Positions 11,161-23,469 of a DNA stretch of 64,000 nucleotides are shown here, in pieces. The stretch comes from Pegoplata infirma (taxonomy: Eukaryota; Arthropoda; Insecta; Diptera; Anthomyiidae), in the NCBI GenBank assembly GCA_963921195.1, contig OY992536.1:288877530-288941529 (forward strand), written 5' to 3'. The notes below the pieces were generated by a model. It was not told where the DNA came from. It made no database searches and was given only the letters and a program-made list of their open reading frames with translations. Numbering within the stretch: position 1 is the stretch's first letter; each line of letters starts with the position of its first letter. Made by a program: the position numbers and the translations under genes.

Positions 11161-12209
11161 CACCGTCCGACAAAAAGAAAAAAGGCGTTGAACACGAAGT
11201 GGATAATATACACTCAAAATAATTCTGCAGTAAAAATATTAGTAAGTGATTTGGTACCAAAATCTACTAATAAGTTACTAATTACCAGTAGTACGGTAGT
11301 TTTTTAGTATCTTCAAAGTACTAAAATTAGTAATTTTTACTGGTTTTGAATAATATTAGTAAAAAATTTTAGTATTGATTACCAATGCCTGCACTAGATC
11401 ATTTTGGACTAAAAAATTAGTTCATTAGTAAAATTTTTAGTATTGAATACCAACGTTTTTTTTTGGGTGTACGTTTGAAACCAGAGACTAAATGTAGTGA
11501 AACTGCATTTACAATTTTTCATTTCGTGATCTTGGATTACATTTTATAAAATATTTTTTTAATATTTGTGTTTGTCCTAGGATGCCACTATTGATAGCAA
11601 ATGAAAGAGGATGCTCTCCTATTTTATTATTTTCATATATCAGGAAAAAGGAGGCTAGTTACGTCCATTCAAAAATGTGTCCTTCAACATCATTCAAAAT
11701 TTTTAACAAAATATTTTGATAAAGTTTTCAAATTACTTTATTCACATCCTTTTATCCTGATATATTAAAATGGAAAAATTAGGTGAGATCCTCCTCTTTC
11801 ATCTGCCGTCACCAGTGTCATCCTAGGATAATTACAAATATTTAAAAAATATTTTACAAAATGTATCCTTTAAAATTTTGAAGTCCTTTTAAAACTTTAT
11901 ACTTCAATATCACTAAAAATTTTCATTAAAATATTTTGAAAAAGTTTTCAAAGGACTTTATTCTCATCCTTTTATCCTAATGTGGCCAAAAAAATGGAAA
12001 AATTATTTGCCATCACTAGTATCATTCTAGGAAAATTACAAATATTTCAAAAATATTTTACAAAAATGTATCCTTCAAAATTTTGAAGTCCTTTTAAAAG
12101 GAAACAGGATCACGAAATGAAAAACTGTAAATGCAGTTTTGCTCCATTTGATCTCTACTTTCAGACATATATCATCCGGATCATGTTTAACATTGGCTGT
12201 CGGACGGTG
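11161..12209. mobile_element. DNA transposon remnant with CACCGTCCGACA ends
   Basis: Terminal inverted repeats CACCGTCCGACA and TGTCGGACGGTG, flanked by TAA (11158-11160 and 12210-12212). The 3-bp TAA duplication suggests a PIF/Harbinger-type mechanism. Inner inverted arms share TCCTAGGA, ATTTCGTGATC and CTGCATTTACA-type segments. No coding is left. A right-hand fragment lies at 47047-47409. Confidence 0.7.
11211..11469. mobile_element. TA-flanked MITE nested in the 11161-12209 element
   Basis: Starts CACTCAAAATAATT and ends TTTTTTTTTGGGTG, with TA at 11209-11210 and 11470-11471. Internal CTACTAATAAGTTAC and AGTAATTTTTACTGG-type inverted motifs. Confidence 0.65.
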
Positions 12210-12984
12210 TAATAAGTTGATAACAATCATAAAATTTTTTGTTGCAATCATATGATGGTATCAAATTCTAATTTATATAGGATCATATTATGATTGCTGC
12301 AAAAATGTCATGGTTGCTACTAGCAAATTATTACAAAAATTTGTTTCATATCATGACACTCTTAAGTTATGGTTGCCACAATCATATCTCTTCTCTAATT
12401 TTTGCGAACATTTAAATACATCGTATAGCACTGGGGTTAGTTAAGCTTGTTACAATTAACATTGAGTAGTCTTATAGAAGCTGGGAATGCTGGGAACTAA
12501 CTAAACATAGAAATCTTTAAAATGTGCATACAATTTAGTTGACATATAAACAGAAAATCTCGTTCAAAAAAGGTTTTAATATGACCGAAATTTGGTTTGA
12601 ACGAAATTTCAGCATGTATGTGAATGGGGTACAACTATATACGGATAAAAATTATATTGGACAAACACAAACACTTAACCAAAAATACACACACACTTAA
12701 CCGAAAAATTACACTTAACCGAAATAACAATATTTTAACTGTGTAAAATTTTTCAATTGAAAAATTCCATTTGTAAATCGTAAAAAATCAATTGAAATTT
12801 GAAAAGATAAATTGTAATTCGTAAAAGATCTATTGTAATTCAAAAGAGATTAATTGAAATTCAAAAAACGATAAACTTTAATTCGTAAAAGATCAAATAT
12901 TATCCGAAAAAAATCAATTGTAATTCGAAGAGTCTAAATGTAATTCGTAAAGGATCAAATGTATTTCAAAGATTTTACAAAGAT

Positions 12985-13378
12985 CGTTTCGTCGTAGTGT
13001 ATGAGCAATCCATTGCCACTTGGGCTTCCGTTAAGGTATTTGTTGTTGATTTGCCACTGGATATCCTGGTTGCTATTTTCTATACAACTTAGAACATCTT
13101 CTATCATGACAAGGAATAACAAAGGAGACAATATACATCCCTGGCGAAATCCACTTATACCATAAATGAGTCAGAGAGCTTCCCCTTGTGAAGAACAAAA
13201 CATATGGCGTGGTTATAACTTTCCTTGATCAGGGATATTAGTTTTTCTGGTATACCTCTTCTTTGCAAAGCTAACCATATTAACTTCCGGTTAATACTAT
13301 CGAAAGCTTTTTCAAAATCAATAAAAAGAAAATGGAGTTTGGAGTTGAATTTTACAAACTGCTCTGTGATTATGCGTA
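12985..13378 (-). pseudogene. LINE reverse transcriptase fragment
   Basis: On the minus strand LHFLFIDFEKAFDSINRKLI and ALQRRGIPEKLISLIKESY are typical of the finger/palm region of a non-LTR reverse transcriptase (the FEKAFDS block). After SDSFMV the frame breaks, and the neighbouring frame continues SGFRQGCILSPLLFLVMIED, the G-x-x-Q-G-C core that precedes the catalytic box. The YxDD box is absent. The upstream part is cut by the element at 13379 and resumes for only one codon or so beyond it. Clade not resolved. Frameshifted and truncated, so not functional. Confidence 0.8.
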
Positions 13379-14218
13379 CCCAGGCAGAAACTGCCAACCG
13401 TTCCAAAGAAAAAGTCTCGGCAAAGCACTTTATTTTTTGTGTAGAAGGTAGTATGAATTTGAAAAAGTGCTTTCCAAGCGCTTTGCCAATGTTTTTCTAT
13501 TTAAATCCGTTCAAAGTATTAATTTTTTATTAAAATTTATTAATTTTCATAACAATTGGATATTTTTTATTTCCCTGCAGGATAAGTGGCCGGTCCTTGA
13601 TAGTTCTCATGATATGTCACATATACACAATGACCTACATATTACAAACTTGACACCTTTTATATAAAAACACCTGTTTCTTTCGTGATTAAGTGTCTTA
13701 AACTCCGGATATATCACCCTTAAACTCCGGATACATACCCGTTTCGGTTCAAAACACCACTTTTTTCGGGACTTTTCCAAATTTTTTCCTAAAAGCATTT
13801 TTAATAAATTTTTTATTCCAAAACGCAAAGAAAACTGGAAACAAATTTTTTCCGGAACTTTAAAAATTGTTCAAAGTTTGGTCAACATTTTTTTATCCTA
13901 ATAAATGAGTCAATAAATTTTTTATCCTAATTTAATAAATTTCTTTATTCAAATAAACACCGAAAAAGTTGTGTCTTATGAACTTATGTATACAATTTCG
14001 ATACATCCCATTTTTTTGTTCTAAAAGTGCTATAATATTACCACATTTTTTGTTTTTAAAGCGCTTTCAAAAAGCTTTAAAATAGCAACGGCATACCGTT
14101 TACCGTGGTTATCATTTTGGACGCTGGGAGAGTATTAAACTGTGATGCTTTCCCAGCACACAAGCGACCATAAAAGGTACTTTGCCAGCGCTCTCCCGTT
14201 CGTATTTTTCTGTCTGGG
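13379..14218. mobile_element. TA-flanked element with CCCAGRCAGAAA ends
   Basis: Ends CCCAGGCAGAAA and TTTTTCTGTCTGGG, flanked by TA (13377-13378 and 14219-14220). It interrupts the reverse transcriptase fragment between adjoining codons. Near each end are mirrored GGCAAAG and GCGCTTTG/CCAGCGCTCTC-type stretches. No coding. Confidence 0.6.
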
Positions 14219-14445
14219 TAATTATTTGCAGATGGATTTCAAAAAAGATCGACTGTATTTTGAAGATTCAAATTGTACTTCGAAGATTCCATTTGTAATT
14301 CGAAGATTCTAAATGGAAAAGATCTATTGTAATTTGAAATAGATCAATTGTCATCTGAAAAATATCAATTGTACTTTAAAAAAATATTGATTGTAACTCA
14401 AAAAAGATCAATTCGAAAATTTTAATCTTAATTCCTTAGATCATA

Positions 14446-14965
14446 AGCCAAGCCTTGTAGAGGACCAATCAGGACCTGTTGACAATACCAGTGTTGTATG
14501 ATGACACATAGACGCATTGGGGAACCAACATTGTCGCCTGTATCTTTGGGTGGTATCGATATTGAGGAATCGGATTCTCTTGATGTTCTGGGAATGAAAA
14601 TCCAGTATGATTTCAACTCCCATATATGGGCAGTTGCTTCATAGTCTATTCTGAAGTTTCTGGAATGTTTTCAAAGAGGGACTTTGACGGCAATCAATAT
14701 CAGTAGGGTATCCAGCTCTAATTACTCTTTGGAACATCGTCGGAATGTGGGTTGTGTAATACTGTTCAATCGATATTACCATGGTAAGTACTCGAACAAA
14801 ATCCCTGAGCCCGGGTTTTTGTTCGAAGTACTCGCATGTCTTTGTTGTCGATTGGCCAGTGTACCGCACAACGCATTGCAGAAAAAAATCATTTATAAGC
14901 CGAACTATCCGTATGTGGAATATACTTAATATCTTCCCTGTTAACACAATTTAGAAAAGTTCAAA
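14446..14965 (+). pseudogene. Jockey-type LINE, C-terminal reverse transcriptase remnant
   Basis: Plus-strand reading gives IEESDSLDVLGMKIQYD, then NSHIWAVAS, then SLEHRRNVGCVILFNRYYHG, and in shifted frames FVVDWPVYRT and RTIRMWN. These are the conserved C-terminal blocks that follow the RT domain in Jockey-like non-LTR elements (from family knowledge). Several frameshifts and an internal deletion. The following stretch 14966-15117 shows nothing more. Confidence 0.7.
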
Positions 14966-15117
14966 TTAAATATCCACAAACAGTACTTCGCCTATACCCC
15001 TTCCCATAACCTATTTTCCTATAAAGAAAAACTTAGTGTTTCGGGACCGAACATGAACGTCCGTATCACCGATAGGAGCAAGCAAATAAAGTTCGTATCT
15101 ACCAGGATTAGATCTTA

Positions 15118-15800
15118 CAAGGGAAGTATCTCAACCCTTATGAACCGATTTGCCTGAAACTTAAAATATATAAAAGAGACGATTTTAAGGTTGGGGTGTC
15201 TCGGAATATCGGCCATATCAGTGTTTAAAAATTTCGTTGTTCCCTAATGAAACAATGTGGACCTTCGGGAAAATTTCGATAACTCCCGAACTAACAGGAA
15301 TATCGTCTAGAGCAAGAATACGTGGCGACTTAAATTTAATAAAGATTATTTCGTATTCATATGGATGTCGTAGGTCTATGTCTTTATACGAATACCCCCT
15401 AAAATTTACACATTTTCATGGAAAAAGTATTTATCGATGCCGTATTTTTATGTCACCATTAGATAGGCATTAAAAAAACCTTTCGTCTCATATGTAAACA
15501 TCATATAGTTTCTTAGAATGAAATAGCTGAAAAATCCAAAAAACAATTTTTTCGCCATTTTTTGACGTATGTTTTGAATTCCCAATTCCCTGTTATGGCC
15601 GATAAGCCGAGACACCCCTACCTTGAGTTGAGTTGAGGGTGGGTTGTACATTGTACAAGCCTAAAAATTGGTAAATTTTTAGGAAAGTCCATGACGCTCA
15701 GACTTAAAATAGTCCATTGTACCTACCTTAGAATTGTCTCTTTTATATATATTTTAAGTTTCATGCAAATCGGTTCATAAGGGTTGAGATACTTCCCTTG
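15118..15800. mobile_element. CAAGGG-family MITE, subfamily B
   Basis: Ends CAAGGGAAGTATCTCAACCC and inverse, continuing as TTATGAACCGATTTGC for a long near-perfect arm. Flanked by TTA (15115-15117 and 15801-15803). Inner arms share GGGGTGTCTCGG/CCGAGACACCCC. Confidence 0.88.
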
Positions 15801-16049
15801 TTAGAAAAAATCCCAAGGGTATTAATTTTTTAGCATTCTCCACACGAAATATGTATCGGTTCATTTACCAGTTGGAGAGTGCAGGGGTAAACTTCAAAGT
15901 TCTGTAAGACTAAAGAGTTCTGTAACCACTATACGTTATGGGCGTTAAAATCGTCAGCTATAACGGTTTACTTTCGGGAAAGCAACCTAAAACACTGGAG
16001 ATAGAACCAGATAGGAAATCGAAACTTGATCGAAAATTATAAGGCCCCT

Positions 16050-16770
16050 ACAGCATTAGGGCTTCGTTAAAAGATCACGCGATAAATTATTTCAATGCAT
16101 CCAAAGAAATTGATATTATTTCAGTTATAGCCAGGAATATAAAAGTCTCGCAAAGACCAATACACCAATTTGGTGAAAGTAAAGTAGTGGTTCTATTTCC
16201 AAGGCATTTAATCGTGTGGCACCACGCAAAAACTTATTGCTTTTGGTGGCAGTGATGATTTCTCTCAATTTATATCGAGATTTCTCGGGAACCGCACTAT
16301 ACGTGTTGTTATAGACGGTGTTTCATCCAACGAGTTTCAGCTTAATTTACAGGTACCACAAGGTTCCATTCTTTCTCCAACCCTTTTCTTTATTTTTATT
16401 AACTACCTCCTAAGTCAAACCTTTAATCCTATATAATCTTTTGCTGGGTTGAGTTCAGGGTGGGTTGTACAAGCCTAAAATAAGAAAATTTTCAGGCAAG
16501 TTAAAACAATCCATTGTACCGTATGATAACATCAACATTTATCCTTAATTTTTTTTTGAACATCGGCCAAGCCTTGTAGAGGTTCAGGCCAAGAGACAGA
16601 ATATGAATGACACACTTAATCGTGGCCTTTCTGAGATTTCCAAGTGAGGCCTGGCGCATATGGTTGATTTTAATGACCCAATGTTGTGTGTTGACCAGGC
16701 AAGGAAAAACTCTACTGACGATCTACGGAGTTAACGTCATCTGGCACAAATTATCCCAATAAAAAAGAAA
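16050..16770 (+). pseudogene. Jockey-type LINE, central reverse transcriptase remnant
   Basis: Reads SKAFNRV, then DFSQFISRFLGNRTIRVVID, then SSNEFQLNLQVPQGSILSP and TLFFIFIN: the palm region leading toward the catalytic YxDD, which is missing. Further on MNDTLNRGLSEISK and HMVDFN correspond to the block after YADD in Jockey elements. Frameshifts and stops throughout. It lies downstream of the C-terminal fragment at 14446, so the two are rearranged or come from separate copies. Confidence 0.75.
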
Positions 16771-17914
16771 GGGGAAAACATACTTGTACTGCAACTTAAG
16801 GGCACCTTTTACGAATTACATATTTTTTACGATTTACATCTTCTGTCAAACTTTCTTATTTTTACAATAGAAACTTAGCGTTAATTGCAGAGATTCTGAA
16901 GTAGTAATCATGAAATATTCGATTGGGAATTTATATTATCACAATGAGTTAACAAGTATCACGGTGTGGGTAAAAGACATTTAGGCTTTAAAAATTTACA
17001 AACATTCTGAGCATAAAATATATTTTATTAAAAACGTCGTCAAACAAATATATCATCGAGGACCTAAAAAGACATTTTATTAAAAATTGGACTTGGCAAC
17101 CTTGCAAAAGTTTTTATACATAAACCACTAAACATTTTGATAAAAAGTGTTTGATATGCTAAATCCGAGTCTTGCCTAAGAATTGATCTACTTATCACAT
17201 CGGACTATTGAAATACAATATATATTGAAAACTCGTGCACGATTTTTTTCTGAAAGCTTTTAATCATATCTGAAATTTCTTCTCTTTCTCTTTAAATTAC
17301 TTTTGAAACTTTTACATAGCTTTATTCTTTTCTGAGTTAAGGTCCGTTGAAATTGGATTTTTGCAGTTACTTTACTCAAAAAAATCTCAATCGCTTTCAA
17401 AAATGATATCACAAAAAATATTTGTTTGACGACGTTTTCGCATTGCTGGCGCCGTACCACAATCCTATACGCCCAGAAAATAAGGTTAGTCTTAAGGCCT
17501 GAACGTCTTCCAAACTTTAATTTGAAGTAGGAGATCAGCCTTATGTGTGTATTTAAAAAAGCTTTTAAAGTTTGTTATTTCTGTTTAATTCGCTTTCCAC
17601 AACTTTATTCGACTATTGACTATTGCTGAGTTAGTATTCAGTTGTACTCAAATGCATTCAAATGTAAAAAACAGATAATCACATGGAATTTTACTTAAAT
17701 ATTTTTTTTCTCTCTGTGTTCTTATAAAATGACATAGAACTAAACAAGCTTTCAAGGTGAAACATGAGATGACTTAAATTAAGTATGGGGTTATGGCATG
17801 GAAATAGTTACAAATGACCTTATCAACTAAAAAAGACCTTATTAGCTAAAAGATGTATGAAGTAGTTTGAAGTGCATAAATACATACTACATTATTGAAC
17901 TATCTAATACTTAC

Positions 17915-20333
17915 TGGCTGAACTTGTTGATACACGTCCCATTGGTATATAACTACGACTATCACTATTATCTTGTGAAAAATTAATGACATTAACATCA
18001 TAAGTAACCACAGAAGCTTGACGTTTCCGTACAGTCTGTATACCCTCATAGCCGGTAAGAAGAGATGACCGTTTACCAGCACCACCACCTCCTCCTCCTC
18101 CACCACGAGAGTTGTTGGTTAGAGCAGATTCTGGTTCACTATCATGTCTTTGAAATAAAGGTGATGTAAAGTCTTTCTCCTCTCCTGTTAAAGAACCACC
18201 ACTACCACCACTACGCAATGAGGTGGGTGATAGTGTAGAATCTAGAATAATTTCCGGTTTTGGGGAAATTTGTTGTGTATGATATTGTGAGGTAGTTGGT
18301 GGTTGTTGCTGCTGTTGCTGGCTATGGTGTTGGGCACCGGTTGTGGCTGAAGAAGTTTGTTGCTGTGGCACAGCTAATGTAGTGAACACATCCAATGATA
18401 CTGTAGAAGTATCACTGACAAAAAATTGATTACTATGAGGTGAGGACATAGGAAATACTGGTGCTGTTGCTGTCGAAGGCGGTGATAGAAAGTAAACATT
18501 GATACTATTATTGGGAGTAGTTACACCACCACCACTTCCTCCTCCGGTGTGTATAAGATTTGGTGATTTAGTAGTGGGCAAGTGTATGGCGGAATTAAAA
18601 TTTGGTGTCATAGGTGGTGACATTAAAAAGTTTGAACTATTTTTATTAACTAATATCTGATCACTCAATGTACTCATACGTTGTTTTATTGTTTCTTTTT
18701 TTAACATTCTACCCGTAGTGTCTTTTGGTTTTTGTGTGGCTTCACTAACTTGATGTACTGGAGATTGAAATGATTGTTCGGTGGAGGGAAAACTTAAAGA
18801 ACGAAAAAGTTCTGCTAACTCTGAACTAGATTTTTGTGAAACATTTGTTTTTTCTTGTATAGAGTGATGAATGGTATCGGTTTTAAGAGCATCCGGTATA
18901 GAAGAATCTATTAAGGAGGTTGGTGATAAAGAGGGTGGAGGTGTTGACGGTACTAGAGGAGATTCTAGTGGTAGTTCCTTCAGATAAGATAAATCATCTG
19001 GTCCTACTTCTTGTATTGTATTAGCTCCTAAATCTATTAATTGTATATAAGTATTTTGTTGTATATGTTGGGAAGATGTCGTCCTCATCATCATTATTTG
19101 TTCATCTTCATTATCTTCTCTACGCATATCTTCAGTTTGTTCATTTAAAACATTAATATCTAGTAGAATATCGGGTGTATTATAACGGCTAGAAGAATCT
19201 TGACTTTCACTAAAGAGTCTGGGTAGGTAAACATCTGAATCGGTATCACTATGTTGTCTAGATCTTATTTCACTTTTTTGGCGTTCTTTTAAGCCTCCAT
19301 TGTAACTGTGAGATAATTTACGATTACGTGATCTTTTAAACAGTTGAGCTCTACTTGATCGTATTTCCTCAGAATTAGCTTGATTTCGTTTCTTTTCTAA
19401 AGAAAAACATTCTGTACTAGAACGTTTAGTTTTGGCTAGTAGAGACTTTAAATTAAAACCTTTTCCTTCTTCTTTAATCTCTTTAGTGTTTGCGGAAGTT
19501 ATGCCCTCTTTTAAAGCTTCCATTTGTTTTTTCTTAGCTTTACTCTCACTAAAGCTTTTGAGAAATTCTGAATCACTTAAAGCGCAAAGCTTTTTATGAG
19601 ATTCTTTACTACTGCGATAACGATTTTCGCCATTTTTCATACGTATAAAATCAGTCTCACTTAAAGCTGGATATCTACTTCCTCCTCCTCCTCCTCCTCC
19701 TCCTCCACTGTAATCAGTTGCTTTTCCTTCTACATTGTCCTGACCCGAATTTTGTTTTTTATAATACAAATAATTATCTTCTATTAATCTTTTAAGCTCT
19801 TTATTATCCTCGGCTATGGGTAAACAAGTGGTAGGTGCTTGTTTCAGTTTATTCATATTTTCATAATAATCGTTGGTTTCACTATCATCACTATTTATAC
19901 CAAATATCTGATATTGTTCGGAATCACAACCTGTGGAATAATATTGATTGCTGGTTTTTTGTGTTGGGGAATTACTGCTGGTAGAAGATGCTTGTTGCTG
20001 CTGTTGGTATTGCTTTGTTGTAGGAACATTAATTGCTATGGGTTGTTGTAAATCGTTTATGGTTTCTTGCCAATTTTGCTGTTGTTGCTGCTGTTGATAA
20101 TCTAATGCATCCTTGTTGCATGGCACTTGCAATTGTTGCTGTGTGGCATAATGTAATGCAATCATTGAGGGTGCACTATCCGTGTGTGTAACTTTTTCAT
20201 AACGTTCTTGTTCGAGGTCACGTAAATCGATACTACTACGACTTAATCTACGGGGTGGTGGTGATGGAACACGTAATTCATCACACTCATCTTTATCATA
20301 GTCATCATCATCATCGGTTTGGGGTAAAATATC
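17915..20333 (-). CDS. Octbeta3R: Octbeta3R-like receptor, coding exon 5: giant intracellular loop 3 segment
   Basis: A 2,419-nt exon (806 codons plus one base) between TTTACAG|GAT and CAGCCA|GTAAGT. It opens DILPQTDDDDDYDKDECDEL, then RVPSPPPRRLSRSSIDLRDL. RRLS at exon residues 28-31 is a consensus PKA site in a strongly conserved block. A second conserved island is KRLIEDNYLYYKKQ (about 181-194). The rest is apparently disordered: glutamine runs (near 80-86 and 120), glycine runs (near 210-218 and close to the C-terminal end), and many Ser/Pro/Thr. No membrane segment is present. It is the bulk of an exceptionally long loop 3. Reading past the donor gives SASKY and a stop, so intron retention would encode a five-TM receptor. 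The hydrophobic codons immediately upstream are translated polypyrimidine tract, not protein. Confidence 0.92.
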
Positions 20334-20656
20334 CTGTAAACGAAAAAAAAACAAGAGAATAGTTAAAAAAAAAAAAGTTAAACGATTTGGCAAAGTTTAG
20401 TTGTAATTATAATTAGTCATAAAGTAGTTGAAGGGTATTTAATCGGTTATATTATAAAACTTTGTGGGGAGTTTCTTTTCATATATCTAATGTCAGATTG
20501 AAGAATAGATTTTTACTGTAATGTGTTAGGAAAACATAAGGAAATCTTCTGTAAACGGTTTTTATACCCTCTACTCTTGTGATGGAGGGTATATATAAGT
20601 TTGTCATTCCGTTTGTAACACCTCGAAATATTGGTTTTAAGACCCCATAAAGGGTA

Positions 20657-21533
20657 CACTCAAAAAAAAAAAACTGTAATGTTAGCAAAAAAAGCTTGTA
20701 AATCTACAAGAAAATTTGCTGATTTTGAACCCACAATTTTTTTGCTAAAGTTAGCAAAAATGTTTTGCCAATAATTAGTTAAAAAAAAATTTTTTTTGAC
20801 ACATTTGAGGACCCCATTGGGTTCGGACCCGATAGGTCCAGACCCCGATGGGCCTAGACCTTGTTGGGTTCCTTAAAAATCGTCATAGTTTTTGATCCAA
20901 AATTTGTGTCCGTTTCGCTCTACCTTGCTTGGTTTTTGAGATACGTGATTATAGGGGACCACTGGGGTCTTGAGAATTAAAAAACTCGATAACTTCAAAA
21001 ATATTACTCGGAGAGCTTTTGACTATTTTGCGATCTTGTTCTACGTTTTGAGAGCTACAAAAATGCTTTTAGACTTTTTGTTGTGTCGGCAATATTTACC
21101 GATATATGAGCATTTTAAAATTTTCGGGAATGTTAACTTTTTTGGATCCAAAGTTAGGGCCCATTGGGGTCCACACATGTGAAGAGGACCCGCGAAAGTA
21201 TGGAGATTCTATGAACCAAAAATGCCCTCCATTTTGCTCTATCTGGCTTAGTTTCCGAGATAGAGCCATTTTAAGTTTTCTGAAAATAAAAAAAAATTAA
21301 CCATTTATTTTTGCTAATGTTAGCAAAAAATCTTGTAAAAATGTTGTCAACTCAATTTCAAATCTTAGCAAAAGAAATTAGTTCAACGTTTGTTTAAAAT
21401 TGCTAATGTGCTAAATGAAGTTTACAAGAATTTTTTGCTAACATGCTAATCTCAACTAAAAATTTGCTAAAAGTTAGCTAACTAGCATTAGCAAAAAAAA
21501 ATTAGTAAATCTACTAACGTATTTTTTTGAGTG
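20657..21533. mobile_element. TA-flanked MITE with CACTCAAAAAA ends, copy in DINE 5' part
   Basis: Ends CACTCAAAAAAAAAAAAC and TTTTTTTGAGTG, TA on both sides (20655-20656, 21534-21535). Subterminal inverted motifs GTTAGCAAAAA/GCTAACATGC. The centre (20805-21290) carries a different repeat that also occurs inverted at 39490-39915, so it may be an insertion or captured filler. Confidence 0.82.
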
Positions 21534-22218
21534 TATATATTCATGATCCTCGTTCGATTCTAAGATGATCTAGCGATGTCCGTCCGTCCGTCTGCCCGTC
21601 TGTCTGTCTGTTGAAAACACGCTTACTTTTGAAAGACTTTACGGAGGCTCCTGAAGTTTGGCATATATGTTGGGTATTTACCAGGCCAGGTTGGTATTGC
21701 AATCCAGCGAAATCGTTGCAGTGGTTCAAAAGTTATGAGCAAAAGAGTGAATTTCGGCAAGTGTTTTTCGCGAATTTACAAGATAAAAAACTCGATTACT
21801 TTCTAAAGGCAATTTTGAAGATGCTGAAGCTTGGCATATATATTTTTAGTTCCCCTCACATTGAATTTCAGCCAAATCGGTCCAGTGGCAAAAACCGTAA
21901 ATTTCAAATTCGCTTCACCTTAAATTCACGTATTGAAAACCCGTTTAACATGTTTTAAAAACATTGGTAAGTCACAAAAATATTTTACAACGCATTTTTG
22001 CCACTCACAAATATTTTTACACTTAAAAAAATACACTCGAAAAAAATTTTACTCTCCAAAAAAATTTTACACTTAAAAAAAATTAGTAAATTATTTTTTT
22101 TTTCAAATAGTACTAAAAAAATGTTTTTTTTACACAAAAGAATATATTTCTAATCAAAAATGTTTTTTTTTCACGTTAGAAAATTTACTATCACTTAAAA
22201 AGGACATTGTGGAGGGTA

Positions 22219-22780
22219 CACTCAAAAAAATAAAACTGTAAAGTTAACAAACTTTTTTTTGTTAACTCGAGTTTACTGGCTTTTTAGCAAATTTTTAGTT
22301 AAAATCAGCGTTTTAACTACTTTTTTTAGTTAAGTTCGATTTACGAAAATACTAGTTTTGTACAAATTTGGAATTAATTTTTTTTGTTGACTTTAAAACT
22401 GAGTTTACGAATTTTTACTAATTAATTTGCTGATTTTTTGTAACATTTTTGTCAAGTCGAAAATTTTAAACATTTCTTGTGTATCCTCCTATGCAAATCT
22501 CATTAGTCCTACTTAAGCTGAACTTAACGCTGTGAAAAATATATATTTTTTTTTATTAAAAAAAAAGGTTAGCTGAATTCACCTAATAAAAAATGTTACG
22601 AAATTTTCAGCTGAATTTTTAGTTAAAATTACTGTTTTTTTGCTACATTCATTCTACGAAAAGTTAACTAAATATTTTTTGTTAAATTAACTAGAAATTT
22701 AGTAGGTTTAAAATCAGGTGTTTTTTTAGTTAAATTTAACTAAATTTTTTGCCAACTTTACAGTTTTTTTTTTTTGAGTG
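22219..22780. mobile_element. TA-flanked MITE with CACTCAAAAAA ends, copy in DINE 3' part
   Basis: Ends CACTCAAAAAAATAAAACTG and CAGTTTTTTTTTTTTGAGTG (inverse), TA at 22217-22218 and 22781-22782. The interior is made of GTTAACTAAATTT-type motifs in both orientations. Confidence 0.82.
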
Positions 22781-23469
22781 TATTCATAGATTCGGCCAAG
22801 TCGAATTTAACTATTCTACTTGTTTTATTTCTATTTTGCATTTTCCTGCACTCTCACGCGTCATGCACGAGTGTTAACGAGACCTCAAGTTTCAAGATAT
22901 GGAAGAATTCTCTGGATTTTGAAAAATTAAGCTTCTAACATTTACCATGGTAGCTCTTTAGATGAGGTATCATTTAATAAATTAAATCTAAACACAGGGT
23001 AGCTTAAGATTCTATTCTTTCTCCGACTTTATTTCTTTAACGAAGAACTGTGGCTGCTGGTTTACCTTTTTGCGACTACTCTAGGTTGACTGACAGGTCT
23101 TAGGTAATTTTTCAGTAATGAACAGGCAGAGAATTTATAATTTATCTGAAGGCCCCACGGTGGGCGCCAAAAATGCTGTTACATAATTATCAATGTCAGG
23201 TTCAATTTTTGATGTTTTTGAATGGGTTGTCTTTCACAACTCCGCTAGAAAATTTCTTAAGAGGTCTTTTGTGCACTAACCTCTTAAAACAATAAATAGA
23301 TGTCACAATTTATGTAGTTGTAGGGTGTTGGTCTGCAATTCTTCTAACTCAGAAATGGCAAATTGCCAGTTTAGGAGAGATGGAGAGCGCTCGTCGTTAA
23401 ACAGTTATCTTGGTTAAGGAGGAATCACTTCCGCTAGGACTGGCTGTTTTCATTTAAGATTCAATGTTT

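Larger units (their letters stand above)
12745..14420. repeat. AATTGTAATTCGAAAAGATC minisatellite, interrupted
   Basis: Loose units of about 20-25 bp (AATTGTAATTC, AAAAGATC) occupy 12745-12980 and resume at about 14224-14420. The reverse transcriptase fragment and the 13379-14218 element lie between the two halves, so they were inserted into the array. Confidence 0.6.
10270..17914 (-). other. Receptor intron 5 (7.6 kb)
   Basis: Donor GTAAGT at 17914 and acceptor AAAACAG ending 10270. It holds MITEs, three LINE remnants and minisatellite DNA, listed separately. I see nothing recognisable in about 10290-10950, 12230-12740 (apart from a decayed relative of the 10960 MITE near 12560-12630) or 16780-17900. 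Confidence 0.85.
20561..22826 (+). mobile_element. mini-me/DINE-1-like element carrying two nested MITEs
   Basis: Start TTTTATACCCTCTACTCTTG, core GTCATTCCGTTTGTAACACC, CGAAATATTGG and GACCCCATAAAG, GTCC/GTCT microsatellite at 21578-21611, end GTGGAGGGTA...TTCATAGATTCGGCCAAG then TCGAATTTAAC. MITEs at 20657-21533 and 22219-22780 interrupt it; without them the element is about 0.8 kb. Confidence 0.82.

Noticed and set aside
20334..20393. Hydrophobic start MPNRLTFFFLTILLFFFRLQ upstream of exon 5, resembling a signal peptide
   Set aside because: It is the translated polypyrimidine tract of the acceptor; splice phase and family sequence begin at 20333.
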